A stretch of 64,000 nucleotides of DNA from positions 372,001 through 436,000 of the forward strand of contig CAYRNY010000002.1 in assembly GCA_964425755.1 (NCBI GenBank). The letters run 5' to 3'. The position numbers were made by a program, and so were the translations under genes. Position 1 is the first letter of the stretch; each line of letters begins with the position of its first letter. Below the pieces are notes generated by a model. It saw nothing but the letters and a program-made list of their open reading frames with translations, was not told the origin of the DNA and searched no databases. Source of the stretch: CAYRNY01 sp964425755. Lineage in GTDB: Bacteria > Chloroflexota > Anaerolineae > Aggregatilineales > Aggregatilineaceae. Positions 53,312 to 62,125 of this stretch are shown piece by piece.

Positions 53312-53923
53312 ATGACACACCACACCGGTCACGTAGAGGTCATTTGCGGCAGCATGTTCAGTGGCAAGACCGAGGAACTACTCCGCCGTGTGCGGCGCGC
53401 GATCATCGCGCGGCAGCAAGTGCAGGTCTTCAAACCTGCCATCGATAATCGTTACGCGATCCAACGGGTGACGTCGCACAATGGCCTGGACTACGAAGCA
53501 CGCGCGGTCGTCAACGCCGCCGACATCCTGGACCAGCTCAAACCTGGTACCACCGTCGTCGCGATTGACGAAGTCCAGTTTTTCGATGCCGAAATCGAAC
53601 ATGTCGTTGAGCAGTTAGCCGCTCGCGGAATGCGCGTGATCCTGGCTGGCCTGGACCTGGATTTTCGTGGCGAGCCGTTTGGTTCGATGCCGATGCTGCT
53701 GTGTCGCGCCGATGACGTACAAAAGTTGCACGCGATTTGCATGCTCTGCGGCGAAGACGCCAGCCGCACACAGCGCCTGGTCAACGGCCAACCCGCACGT
53801 TATGACGACCCGATCATTCAGGTCGGCGCTTCCGAAGCCTACGAAGCGCGTTGCCGTGAACATCACCGCGTTCCCGGCCACCCCTGGCTCGACACTGAAT
53901 CCAACACTGAACGCGACGCCTGA
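53312..53923 (+). CDS. tdk: Thymidine kinase
   Basis: About 203 residues of the type II (short) thymidine kinases. It phosphorylates thymidine for salvage. The P-loop GSMFSGKT (13-20), VVAIDEVQFFD (Walker B), GLDLDFRGEPFGSMP, and the zinc Cys pair CMLCGEDASRTQRLVNG with a later CREHH are present. The ATG at 53312 with GAGG upstream is preferred over the GTG at 53282, which overlaps the terminator of rpmE. The C-terminus is ordinary. Confidence 0.98.
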   Translation: MTHHTGHVEVICGSMFSGKTEELLRRVRRAIIARQQVQVFKPAIDNRYAIQRVTSHNGLDYEARAVVNAADILDQLKPGTTVVAIDEVQFFDAEIEHVVEQLAARGMRVILAGLDLDFRGEPFGSMPMLLCRADDVQKLHAICMLCGEDASRTQRLVNGQPARYDDPIIQVGASEAYEARCREHHRVPGHPWLDTESNTERDA

Positions 53924-53969
53924 TTCACTCAGCTACAACACGTCACCTGCAAGCGCGCCATAAGCTGCC

Positions 53970-54809
53970 TTACCACCAGTCACGCGCGTAAAACGCCAGG
54001 TAACGCGGCATGTGCGGCTCCCAGTACGTCTTGTCATGCCCGCCGGACGCGACTACATACTCATGCGCGATGCCTAACTGTTCCAGGGTGCGATGCAGAT
54101 GTTCAACCTGCGTGCGCAGCATGTCGCGGCTGCCGGTGTCCAACCAGATACGCGGCTGTGTCTCAGGCGTCAGCAAACGCGCTATGTGCGCCGGGTTCCG
54201 CGCAGCGAAATCTTCCTGTGTCACGCCAAAGATCCAGGGTGGGCCGTTCTGCTCCGGCGGACCTTCAAACAACGCCGGGCTATGAATCCCAACCGCGCAA
54301 AAGCGTGCGGGATCACGAAACGCATGGACCGCGGCCCCGGCCCCACCCATCGAGATGCCGCCAATCGCACGACCGGCACCATCCGTGCGCACATGGTAGC
54401 GCTGTTCCACAAACGGGATCACTTCGTGCAGCAAATAATCGCCGTACCGCCCGTATTGGTCGAGCGCATCCTGAAAAAATCGCTTGTTCGTCTTGATTAA
54501 CGGTGTCCAGTCGTGGTCTGGCGGATCGGCGGCGTTCAAGAAAAAGCTCCGGTGACCGGTCGGCAACGCAACCACCATTGGCGGCAGCGTAGCATCTCTC
54601 ACGCCGTTCCACAAATGAACATGAAGCCTGAGTTTGTCTGTGATGTATCCGGGACTGAGGCCCCAGGGATGAAGAAAATACAGCACAGGATATGCTGTTG
54701 TCCGCGCGGCATCATAACCAGGTGGCGTTATAACGCGAATTCGCATGTTGCGGCCAAGCGCTGTGCTGTCGAGCGTCACATCATGGATCGCTTGCCGGTA
54801 ATCCGTCAC
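53970..54809 (-). CDS. Alpha/beta-hydrolase of the esterase (tributyrin esterase/D-like) family
   Basis: About 279 residues. The nucleophile elbow GGISMGGAG, an early oxyanion-type stretch YPVLYFLHPWGLSP, the acid residue in IWLDTGSRDML and the final His in SGGHDKTYWEPHMP match the S-formylglutathione-hydrolase/antigen-85-like esterase family. The substrate is unknown. The start is a GTG at 54809 with AGAGG upstream; a TTG at 54842 would overlap the CPBP gene. The two genes run in the same direction with 13 bases between them and are probably co-transcribed. Confidence 0.88.
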   Translation of the reverse strand: MTDYRQAIHDVTLDSTALGRNMRIRVITPPGYDAARTTAYPVLYFLHPWGLSPGYITDKLRLHVHLWNGVRDATLPPMVVALPTGHRSFFLNAADPPDHDWTPLIKTNKRFFQDALDQYGRYGDYLLHEVIPFVEQRYHVRTDGAGRAIGGISMGGAGAAVHAFRDPARFCAVGIHSPALFEGPPEQNGPPWIFGVTQEDFAARNPAHIARLLTPETQPRIWLDTGSRDMLRTQVEHLHRTLEQLGIAHEYVVASGGHDKTYWEPHMPRYLAFYARDWW

Positions 54810-54822
54810 TGTACGCCTCTCA

Positions 54823-56097
54823 TCACAACAGCAGGTGTACAAAGGACTCAGTCACTTCCTCCGGTCCCACGAACAATAGCAGCAACTGGAACAGGTTGTA
54901 CCAAAAATGCGTCAGGATCGCGACGCTGGTATTATACCGTTGGCGTATCCAACCAAACGCAACCGCCACCCCCAGGATGATTAGCCAGGCTGGCGTCAGC
55001 GCGTATTGCGTGTGCGTCATTGCAAACACGATCGCCGTCGGCCAGAAGCCGATCACCGGCTGCAACGCCCCCCGGAACGCGATCTCTTCCCCTATCGCCG
55101 CCGACGCAGCGAGGACAACTGCCAGCCCGATCGACGTCACGCTCTTTGATAACGCTTCGGTGGCCTGTGTCTGTTCCTCATAGACATCTTCCGGCACCAG
55201 TTGCATCCACAGCACACCGACAATGAACAACCCCGCGAATAACGCGAACGTTACGCCGATCGAAACAGCTACCCCTTCCTGATTGATACGCCCCAGGCCG
55301 AGCCGTTCAAGCGACTGCCGCAAGTCGCGCCGCAACCCCAACCCAACGCCAAGGAACGATAGGACGATAAACGGGACACTGTTGCTCAGCAGTGACCAGA
55401 CGTTCAGCCCCTGTTCCGTGTAGGTCTGGGCCAACCCCTCTAACCCGCCGCTGATGATGAAATCAATCAACTGCGACCCAAGCAAGTACAGCACCAAAAC
55501 CACCGCCAGCATGTGTACATACGACGCAGGATTGAAGCCGCGCGTATAGTACGCTGCGTTCACCACGCCGTCGCTGTCCGCCTCTGCAGGCGCAATACTG
55601 GCTGTTGTTGCCTCATGTTGCAGCGCATGCTTGGTCTCGGTGGTGAAGTAATTCAGCATTTGGGGAAACAATGGTTCGCCTGAAGGCTGGGGTTTCGGCC
55701 TGCCAAGCTCAACATCGACAGTGCCCGAAACATCGCCGGCGCGGCTACGATCAGCGTCGCCACGATACCGCGGAAAGAGCACAGCCACGCGCTCGCGCAC
55801 AGGACGCCACAGCAGAGCCGTAGATAACCCCGCCACGATCAACGAGATAATGAAGCCCGTCCAGGCTGCCGTCCGGCCTGGTGGATCGCCGGCATCTAAT
55901 ATTGCGCCACCAGACGTGCTGTTCGCCACCGTCACGCCAGTATTCAGCACAAGCAGTGCATTCAACAGGATCACCGCGCCTATCACCGCCCAAGCCATGG
56001 GCGAATCACGCTTCCGGTCCGCATAATTCGCCGCCAGCACAATGATGGCAAAGACGAAAACGATGATCAGAACGAAAAAGAACTCAAGGATAGACAA
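54823..56097 (-). CDS. CPBP-family intramembrane metalloprotease (CAAX-protease-like)
   Basis: 424 residues with about nine membrane helices and a cytoplasmic insertion (about 100-190). The CPBP motifs are clear in the last 120 residues: IGEEIAFRGAL (EExxxR), VFAMTHTQY (FxxxH) and ILTHFWYN (HxxxN). Bacterial members act in protein processing, bacteriocin self-immunity or membrane quality control, but the substrate is not identifiable here. It is the first gene of a two-gene unit with the esterase and diverges from the LCP gene. Confidence 0.92.
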   Translation of the reverse strand: MSILEFFFVLIIVFVFAIIVLAANYADRKRDSPMAWAVIGAVILLNALLVLNTGVTVANSTSGGAILDAGDPPGRTAAWTGFIISLIVAGLSTALLWRPVRERVAVLFPRYRGDADRSRAGDVSGTVDVELGRPKPQPSGEPLFPQMLNYFTTETKHALQHEATTASIAPAEADSDGVVNAAYYTRGFNPASYVHMLAVVLVLYLLGSQLIDFIISGGLEGLAQTYTEQGLNVWSLLSNSVPFIVLSFLGVGLGLRRDLRQSLERLGLGRINQEGVAVSIGVTFALFAGLFIVGVLWMQLVPEDVYEEQTQATEALSKSVTSIGLAVVLAASAAIGEEIAFRGALQPVIGFWPTAIVFAMTHTQYALTPAWLIILGVAVAFGWIRQRYNTSVAILTHFWYNLFQLLLLFVGPEEVTESFVHLLL

Positions 56098-56261
56098 CCG
56101 CGTTCTCCCGTCTCACGAATGGGGACCTACACAGCCCTTCAAAACTACGCAGATTATAGAAAGCCCCTCTGAATTGCACCAGCCGAGCATTCGGGGATTG
56201 CATACCCTGTCCCCTTGCGGGACAATAGGAAGCTGATCTGCCAACGGAGAGAACGCAAACG

Positions 56262-57143
56262 ATGAGAACGTATCACTTCAAGCGCAAAAATCGTGTCCTG
56301 TGGGGCTGCATTTTTCTGCTAGGCATCACCCTGATATGTTGCGGGTTAACAACCATCACATATCTGATCTTCGCGCCCACACCGGTCGACATCGTCTTCC
56401 TGGGTTTGGACGCCCGCCCCGGCGAAGGGTTCGGTGCGCGAACCGACAGCGTCGCGCTGGTCAACATCACACCGCGCACGCTCAAGATAACGTTGCTCTC
56501 CATTCCCCGTGACGTGTTCATCGACGTGCCCGGGTACGGCCCGCAACGCATCAACACCATCAACGTGTTGGGCGAACAGGATCGCGCGACTACCGGGCCG
56601 GATCTGGTCAAAGCCAGTTTGCAGCAAAGTTTTGGGGTTGGTGTCGATCGTTACGCCCGGATCGATTTCGGCGGTTTCGTGGCCCTGGTCGATGCAGTGG
56701 GCGGCATCACTGTTGACGTTCCAAAAACCATCATGGACTACGCCTATCCCACTGACGACGGTGGTACGATGACCGTACAGTTTGACCAGGGCCGGCAGCA
56801 CATGGACGGGACTCGGGCCTTGCAATATGCCCGCACGCGCCACCAAGATGACGACTTTCAGCGGGCGGCCCGTCAACAACAGGTAATTGATGCGCTGGTC
56901 GGCAAACTCATGTCGCCGCACCAGGTCGTGCGGTGGCCGCAAATCTGGCACACGTTTCGTTCGCACGTTGACACCGACATCACCTGGTGGGATGCTACAC
57001 GTCTCGCGCCCGCGGTATTGTTCGGCTGGCACGGCCACACGCGACTCGTTCTCAACCGGGATTACCTAACCGCCACACACACAGATTACTGGGTTCCCAA
57101 TTACGATGCGCTCGCAGACTGGATCGCCAGCCATTTTGATTAG
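56262..57143 (+). CDS. LytR-CpsA-Psr (LCP) family protein
   Basis: 293 residues. A short cytoplasmic N-terminus, one membrane helix (LWGCIFLLGITLICCGLTTITYLIF) and an external LCP domain: VFLGLDARPGEGFGARTDSVALV, LLSIPRDVFIDVPGYGPQRINTINVLG, FGGFVALVDAVGGITVDVPKTIMD and ALQYARTRHQDDDFQRAARQQQVI. The Arg and Asp residues that bind pyrophosphate in the family are present. LCP enzymes transfer undecaprenyl-linked glycopolymers to the cell wall. That implies secondary wall polymers in this organism. A short hairpin (TGTCCC/GGGACA) lies about 37 bases before the start. Confidence 0.97.
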   Translation: MRTYHFKRKNRVLWGCIFLLGITLICCGLTTITYLIFAPTPVDIVFLGLDARPGEGFGARTDSVALVNITPRTLKITLLSIPRDVFIDVPGYGPQRINTINVLGEQDRATTGPDLVKASLQQSFGVGVDRYARIDFGGFVALVDAVGGITVDVPKTIMDYAYPTDDGGTMTVQFDQGRQHMDGTRALQYARTRHQDDDFQRAARQQQVIDALVGKLMSPHQVVRWPQIWHTFRSHVDTDITWWDATRLAPAVLFGWHGHTRLVLNRDYLTATHTDYWVPNYDALADWIASHFD

Positions 57144-57182
57144 CACGCCGCACACTACGCGCCGTTCTCAAATACCGGCAGA

Positions 57183-57605
57183 TCACAGCCCAAGTTTCTC
57201 GCGCAGCCGGTCAAAGGCACCGTGCCAGACGCTTGGATCGCGGGTGAATTTCGTGACTTTGATATCGGCGAAATACGGCAGCAAATCCGCCATCACCACG
57301 GGGAGCTTTTCCCACGCGTCATGACGCACGATGGCCTCAAGCTCACCGGCTGCTTTTCTTGTCCAGGCCCAGCGCTGGCGCAACTGCTCAGCTTTGATCC
57401 AGTAGTCGCGTTTCTCCCACGCTTCAGCCGATGCATCAATGCCGTCTTCGATCTCTCGCAAGCAGAACACGAGCATCGCGGCCATGTCTTTTGCATCCGC
57501 GTCCACGTCTGTTTTCTGGCTCAAGCGACGCAGAAGTTCTGCCGCCGTACGCATCATCTGGTTGCGCACTTTACCAGGGCTATTAGTGTTGATTACACGA
57601 CTCAT
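57183..57605 (-). CDS. Conserved-looking hypothetical protein, all-helical
   Basis: 140 residues; family not recognised. It is rich in helices and in Ala, Leu, Asp and Glu, with EIEDGIDASAEAWEKRDYWIKAEQLRQRWAWTRKAAGEL in the centre and a conserved-looking end FTRDPSVWHGAFDRLREKLGL. No signal or membrane segment is seen. AAGGGGAG about 11 bases before the ATG supports expression. It faces the LCP gene tail to tail. It might be a small regulatory or structural protein; the sequence gives no stronger hint. Confidence 0.65.
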   Translation of the reverse strand: MSRVINTNSPGKVRNQMMRTAAELLRRLSQKTDVDADAKDMAAMLVFCLREIEDGIDASAEAWEKRDYWIKAEQLRQRWAWTRKAAGELEAIVRHDAWEKLPVVMADLLPYFADIKVTKFTRDPSVWHGAFDRLREKLGL

Positions 57606-57722
57606 GAATGAGAGACTCCCCTTCGATTTGAGCGGTGCCCGTAGCTAACAACAGCAACCTTACTGGCCTAGCCATGTGCTGTCAAGCGCGGGCGTAATCT
57701 ACTTCACGGAAAAACGCTTTTG

Positions 57723-58796
57723 TCAAGCTGGGCTTCCAGCAGAGCTGTTGGGCACCAGCGGCATCGCCAGATCGAACGCATAGGTGTTTTCGCCGTATTT
57801 CGCAACGGTCAGAAAACCATTTTGCCGTACGGCAAGCAGATTGGCGACGTAGAGCTGCATACGATGTAATTGAGGACGTCCTTGTTCACTCAGGTCACGT
57901 GGATGCATCAAGCGGAAGAGATTGGAGATATCGTCGTGGTGGAGCGTCAGTGCCTGGTGCTCAACCACAATATGCGCCAGCGCCTCATCATTCTGGAGCT
58001 TAATGTTGACCAACCCGTCCGGCGGGCTTTCCGCCAGCGCAAACTCCACCAGGATATTGAGAATTCGATGCATTGCGGAGGGCGACACGGCAGCGAACAA
58101 CTCAACAGCGTAACCGTTCGCCAGTACGATCTGGTCCGCTGCCAGACGATGCGACGCGTCCAACAACCACTTTTCGACAAAACGCCCCAACGGTACGGCT
58201 TCGGTTTCCAGGCTCTTGAGCTCGGCTTCCAGATACATTACGTCGAGCGCGACCTGCGCATAACGGCTGAGCTGGTTCGCATTCTTGATGATGTGCCCCA
58301 GGAATTCCGCCTGCTCAGAGCCAGAAATTGTATCGCGGTTGTTATACAACAACTCCGCGAAACCGAGGATCGTGCTTAATGGAGTGCGGATATCGTGCGA
58401 AATCATGCTCAGAAATGATTGCTTGGAGAGCTCTGTATGCCCCTGAGTCGTCGCATCCCGCAAGATGAGCAAGACGCCAACGATCGTTTCGCCATCGGCA
58501 ATTGGCACACGCTGCCACGTAATGTGCTGCGGATGATATTTCTGGATTCGCAGACTGCCCCATTGCGCTTGCTGCGTAACAGAAACGCCTTCTTCCAGCA
58601 GTGATGCGAGTTCCGGTACTGTTGCCCTTATCAGGTCTAGCAGCGCTTCCACCGTCTGGGGCGATGTGCCCAACCCAAGCAGAGCCAACAATCGGGCATT
58701 AAGCAATAGAATTCGCCCATCGCGATCAAATGCCAACACCCCTTCATTTGACTGCTCGGACCACTGTTGAACAGCACGTATCTGTAGTGCATCCAT
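57723..58796 (-). CDS. PAS-domain protein with HisKA and degenerate ATPase domain
   Basis: 357 residues, no membrane segment. A PAS domain (15-115: GVLAFDRDGRILLLNARLLALLG to VGVLLILRDAT) is followed by a HisKA dimerisation segment with H134 in SMISHDIRTPLSTILGFAELL, then a C-terminal region where the ATP-binding boxes are poor. There is no DxGxG G1 motif, the N-box is reduced (RILNILVEFALAESPP), and the G2-like GxGL is replaced near ANLLAVRQNGFLTV. It may bind no ATP and serve as a phosphorelay or scaffold partner; a divergent active kinase is the alternative. No response regulator is adjacent. It diverges from the phosphomutase cassette. Confidence 0.8.
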   Translation of the reverse strand: MDALQIRAVQQWSEQSNEGVLAFDRDGRILLLNARLLALLGLGTSPQTVEALLDLIRATVPELASLLEEGVSVTQQAQWGSLRIQKYHPQHITWQRVPIADGETIVGVLLILRDATTQGHTELSKQSFLSMISHDIRTPLSTILGFAELLYNNRDTISGSEQAEFLGHIIKNANQLSRYAQVALDVMYLEAELKSLETEAVPLGRFVEKWLLDASHRLAADQIVLANGYAVELFAAVSPSAMHRILNILVEFALAESPPDGLVNIKLQNDEALAHIVVEHQALTLHHDDISNLFRLMHPRDLSEQGRPQLHRMQLYVANLLAVRQNGFLTVAKYGENTYAFDLAMPLVPNSSAGSPA

Positions 58797-58932
58797 AAAG
58801 CGTCAATCCATCGAACATGCCCCAGTTTCCCTAACATTAGTCTAGTCTTCAAAAGTTTGCAATAAAAAAGCCGTAACTAAGTCCGTCAGCTTGCTTGTCC
58901 GGCACGCGAGGCTAGGAGCACCACCCGCTTTA

Positions 58933-58941
58933 TGCTATCAT
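58933..58941 (+). promoter_or_regulatory. Extended -10 box before the phospho-cassette
   Basis: TGCTATCAT fits an extended -10 element, 41 bases before the start at 58983. No good -35 box is present, as is common for extended -10 promoters. Confidence 0.4.
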
Positions 58942-58982
58942 CTTGATCGGACAGGCGAACATACTACAGCGATGAAAAGTTT

Positions 58983-59666
58983 ATGACTGAATTACTTCTG
59001 ATCCGCCATGCCGTGAACGACTGGGTGAATACAGGCCGCCTGGCCGGTTGGACGCCGGGTGTCCATCTGAACGCTGACGGCAAAACTCAGGCTGCTGCAC
59101 TGGGACAGCGCTTAGCTGCGCTGTCGATAACCGCGATTTACACCAGCCCACTGGAACGCACACGTGAAACAGCAGAAGCGATCGCAGCCCATCATCCGAC
59201 GCTGACCGTACAGACACTCGATGGCGTTGGTGAAGTTCAGTTTGGACGCTGGCAAGGGGCAAGACTCAGCAAACTTCGCAAAGAAAAAATGTGGCACCTT
59301 GTGCAGTTATACCCTAGCCGGGCACAATTCCCCGGTGGAGAAACGTTTCGCGCAGCCCAGGCACGCGCGGTTGATGCACTTGAAACGCTCTCCGCGCGCC
59401 ATCCGAAAGGCCGCGTGGTCGTCGTATCCCACAGCGACGTGATCAAACTGATCGTCACCCACTACATGGGCGCGCCGCTGGACATGTTCCAGCGCATCCA
59501 GATTTCCCCCGCCTCGATCACAGCGATTTATCTGGGCCCCGACCGACCCTATATCGGACGGGTGAACGACACCAGTCACAACCCACCAGCGCCGCCGTCA
59601 CGCACACACTCGACATCCAGCCTTTGGGACCAGCTTCAGCGCATACTCAGATTGAAATCGCGTTAG
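58983..59666 (+). CDS. Histidine phosphatase superfamily protein, MSMEG_4193-type putative phosphomutase
   Basis: 227 residues. The catalytic LLIRHAVNDW has the phospho-accepting His (RHA instead of RHG), the second Arg lies in SPLERTRETAEAIA, the acid in GEVQFGRWQG, and the second His in RVVVVSHSDVIKLIVTHYMG. This fits the MSMEG_4193 subfamily, known from established annotation as a putative phosphomutase next to DUF3090 and SCO1664 family genes; both follow here. The last 30 residues are a low-complexity tail. The true substrate is unknown. Gap to the next gene is 104 bases. Confidence 0.93.
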   Translation: MTELLLIRHAVNDWVNTGRLAGWTPGVHLNADGKTQAAALGQRLAALSITAIYTSPLERTRETAEAIAAHHPTLTVQTLDGVGEVQFGRWQGARLSKLRKEKMWHLVQLYPSRAQFPGGETFRAAQARAVDALETLSARHPKGRVVVVSHSDVIKLIVTHYMGAPLDMFQRIQISPASITAIYLGPDRPYIGRVNDTSHNPPAPPSRTHSTSSLWDQLQRILRLKSR

Positions 59667-59770
59667 CGCAAACCGCCGTGCGCTTGTCATAGCGGCGTGG
59701 CATTCCTAAAATTATGGTACAGTTGTGCAGTGGTATCCGTCTATGACACACCTACTGAAAGGGAACATCA

Positions 59771-60271
59771 ATGCCCGGTCCTGAAATCCAGCTCGACCCC
59801 GTTGATTTTGTCACAGTCGGCACCATCGGGCCTAAAGGGCGCCGGACATTCTATTTGCAGGCTGGCAAGGACACAGAGCTGGTGACGTTGATTATCGAGA
59901 AACAACAGGCACACGCCCTTGCCGAAGCCATCGATGAAATTCTCGATAACTTGAGCGAGCGCTTTTCCCCATCGGCGGAGACAGATATCTCGCTCTCCGA
60001 TTGGGACATGGCGCTCCACGAGCCGATTAACGCGTTGTTTCGTGTTGCGCAGATGGGCCTGGGATATGATGAAACGCGCGATTTGATCGTCATCGTTGCG
60101 CAAGAACTGGTCACCGAAGAAGAGTCGTTGGTCGAGCCTCAGCCGCAAATTGTGCGCATGTGGGGCACGCGCGAACAGATGCGCGCATTAAGCCAACAAG
60201 CGCAACTCGTGGTCAAAAAGGGCCGCGCCGATCCAAAATCCAATGGTTACATGATATATTACTGGACCTGA
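59771..60271 (+). CDS. DUF3090 family protein
   Basis: 166 residues of the DUF3090 family. FVTVGTIGPKGRRTFYLQAGKDTELVTLIIEKQQAHALAEAIDEIL is the family start, and RMWGTREQMRALSQQAQLVVKKGRADPK...GYMIYYWT resembles its end. No enzymatic motif is visible. DUF3090 genes are found between the putative phosphomutase and SCO1664 genes in Actinobacteria and Chloroflexi, and the same order occurs here. Its stop overlaps the ATG of the next gene (TGATG), which implies translational coupling and close functional linkage. An adaptor or small-molecule-binding role is a guess. Confidence 0.92.
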   Translation: MPGPEIQLDPVDFVTVGTIGPKGRRTFYLQAGKDTELVTLIIEKQQAHALAEAIDEILDNLSERFSPSAETDISLSDWDMALHEPINALFRVAQMGLGYDETRDLIVIVAQELVTEEESLVEPQPQIVRMWGTREQMRALSQQAQLVVKKGRADPKSNGYMIYYWT

Positions 60272-61065
60272 TGACCAAGAACTCGCCCCCCACCCTGCCC
60301 GGCAGCCCGGTCGGCGACGCCTCAGAGCGATCCGGTTCGCAACAGGTATCGCTTGCTCGCGCTGAGGCGCTGTTGGCCGGCGGCGCAATCACACCGGTAG
60401 AAGGTGCACGGCTGTGGGGATCAAACTACTCCATGCTTGTACTTGTCTCAGATACTGAGCGGCAAACCAGCGCGATTTATAAACCGCAGCGTGGGGAACG
60501 TCCGCTGTGGGATTTCCCGAACGGCACGCTCTGCTACCGGGAAGTCGCGACCTATGAGATTTCCCAGGCGCTGGGGTGGCATCTTGTGCCCCCAACCGTG
60601 CTACGCGAAGGGCCGCATGGCGTCGGCTCACTGCAGTTATTTATCCAGCACGATCCGGAAATCAACTACTTCAACTTAGACGATCGTTTTGTGAGCCAAC
60701 TTCAGAAATTCGCCCTGTTCGATTACCTTGTGAACAACACTGATCGCAAAGGTGGCCACGTGCTACTTGATCCGCAGGGAAAACTATGGGGCATTGATCA
60801 CGGCCTCACACTGCATCGCACATTAAAACTGCGTACCGTGATCTGGGAATTCAGCCAGCAGCCCATTGCGGAGACGTTGCTGCACGACATCAAACAGCTT
60901 TGCGGCCAGCTTGAGCCTGCTAATGCCCCGCTGTACCAAAAGCTCACCCGGTTAATCAGCGATGTGGAGCTCGCAGCATTGCAGCGCCGGATCCAGCATT
61001 TGCTGCACGAGAAACGTTATCCTGCCCCTGGCCCCGGACCAAACCATCCCTGGCCACCGGTGTAA
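60271..61065 (+). CDS. SCO1664-family PI3/4-kinase-like protein
   Basis: About 264 residues. The family shows remote likeness to phosphatidylinositol 3/4-kinases. Here a nucleotide-binding Lys71 sits in SAIYKPQRGERPLWDFP, a catalytic-loop-like segment in DYLVNNTDRKGGHVLL (Asp158), and a metal-binding Asp176 in WGIDHGLTLH, corresponding to the DFG-like position. It may therefore phosphorylate a small molecule or protein. The start ATG overlaps the DUF3090 stop. Together with the phosphatase-like gene it forms a kinase/phosphatase pair of unknown target. MshC, which neighbours this set in Actinobacteria, is not in the window. Confidence 0.92.
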   Translation: MTKNSPPTLPGSPVGDASERSGSQQVSLARAEALLAGGAITPVEGARLWGSNYSMLVLVSDTERQTSAIYKPQRGERPLWDFPNGTLCYREVATYEISQALGWHLVPPTVLREGPHGVGSLQLFIQHDPEINYFNLDDRFVSQLQKFALFDYLVNNTDRKGGHVLLDPQGKLWGIDHGLTLHRTLKLRTVIWEFSQQPIAETLLHDIKQLCGQLEPANAPLYQKLTRLISDVELAALQRRIQHLLHEKRYPAPGPGPNHPWPPV

Positions 61066-61175
61066 ACTGCAAGTGCCACACCGCGCACGCTGGCGCGACT
61101 GAACCGATCCTCTCGCTCAGCAGTGATCGTATTTAACAACGACACTTCATGCGCCTATTCACCACAGGAGCGAAC

Positions 61176-62111
61176 ATGCTGCAGGAAATCGCCACCCGCA
61201 TCCGGGACAACGTCAAACAGGTGATCGTAGGCAAGGACGACGTGATCGACTTGATGCTGGTGGCAATGCTCAGCGAAGGCCATGTTTTGCTTGAAGACGT
61301 TCCAGGCACAGGCAAAACGACGCTCGCCAAAGCGGTAGCCGCGTCAGTTAACTGCACCTTCCACCGCATACAATTCACGCCCGACTTGCTGCCTAGCGAT
61401 GTGACCGGCATCAATTTCTTTAACCAGAAGACGCAAGAATTCGAGTTTCGTCCGGGGCCAATCATCAGTCAAATCGTCCTGGCAGATGAGATCAACCGTG
61501 CCACACCACGAACTCAGAGCGCGCTGCTCGAAGGGATGCAAGAGCGCCAGCTTACCGTCGACGGCGTGACGCGGCGCCTGCCGCGCCCGTTTCTGGTCAT
61601 GGCAACCCAAAATCCAATCGAGCTTGAGGGCACTTTCCCGCTGCCTGAAGCGCAACTCGACCGTTTCTTGATGCGTGTGGCGATAGGGTACCCGACCGAA
61701 GAACAGGAAAACGCGATGGTCGTGCGCTTTCGCACTGCTGATCCCCTCGAAACGCTGGAGGCGGTAACCGATCCTCAAACCATCACCACGCTGATCCGCC
61801 AGGTGCGCGAGGTACATGTTGCGGAAGCAGTGCAACGTTATCTCGTCGCGATCGTGCGCCGCACCCGGGGCGTAAGCGAGATCGACCTTGGCGCAAGCCC
61901 CCGCGCAACCCTGGCGCTTTACCGTACCGCCCAGGCGTACGCAGCGATTGACGGGCGCGAGTTCGTACTGCCCGATGACGTGAAATATCTCGCCCCTTAT
62001 GTGCTGACACATCGCATTCAGATCGACCCGCAAACCCGGCTGCGCGGACGCCGCCCGGAAGACGTAGTCATAGACCTGGTCGATACGATTCCCGTACCGG
62101 TCGAAACATAA
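61176..62111 (+). CDS. MoxR-family AAA+ ATPase
   Basis: 311 residues. Walker A LLEDVPGTGKTTLAKAVA, Walker B IVLADEINRATPRTQSALLEGMQERQ, the sensor-1 stretch FLVMATQNPIELEGTFPLPEAQLDRFL, and a lid domain with IDLGASPRATLALYRTAQAYAA place it in MoxR. These ATPases act as chaperones for insertion of metals or assembly of complexes. The ATG at 61176 has GGAG at good spacing; an earlier in-frame ATG at 61149 has none. The DUF58 gene follows after 14 bases, a common MoxR partner, and a membrane protein comes next. Confidence 0.97.
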   Translation: MLQEIATRIRDNVKQVIVGKDDVIDLMLVAMLSEGHVLLEDVPGTGKTTLAKAVAASVNCTFHRIQFTPDLLPSDVTGINFFNQKTQEFEFRPGPIISQIVLADEINRATPRTQSALLEGMQERQLTVDGVTRRLPRPFLVMATQNPIELEGTFPLPEAQLDRFLMRVAIGYPTEEQENAMVVRFRTADPLETLEAVTDPQTITTLIRQVREVHVAEAVQRYLVAIVRRTRGVSEIDLGASPRATLALYRTAQAYAAIDGREFVLPDDVKYLAPYVLTHRIQIDPQTRLRGRRPEDVVIDLVDTIPVPVET

Positions 62112-62125
62112 CGCCGGAGGCCAAA

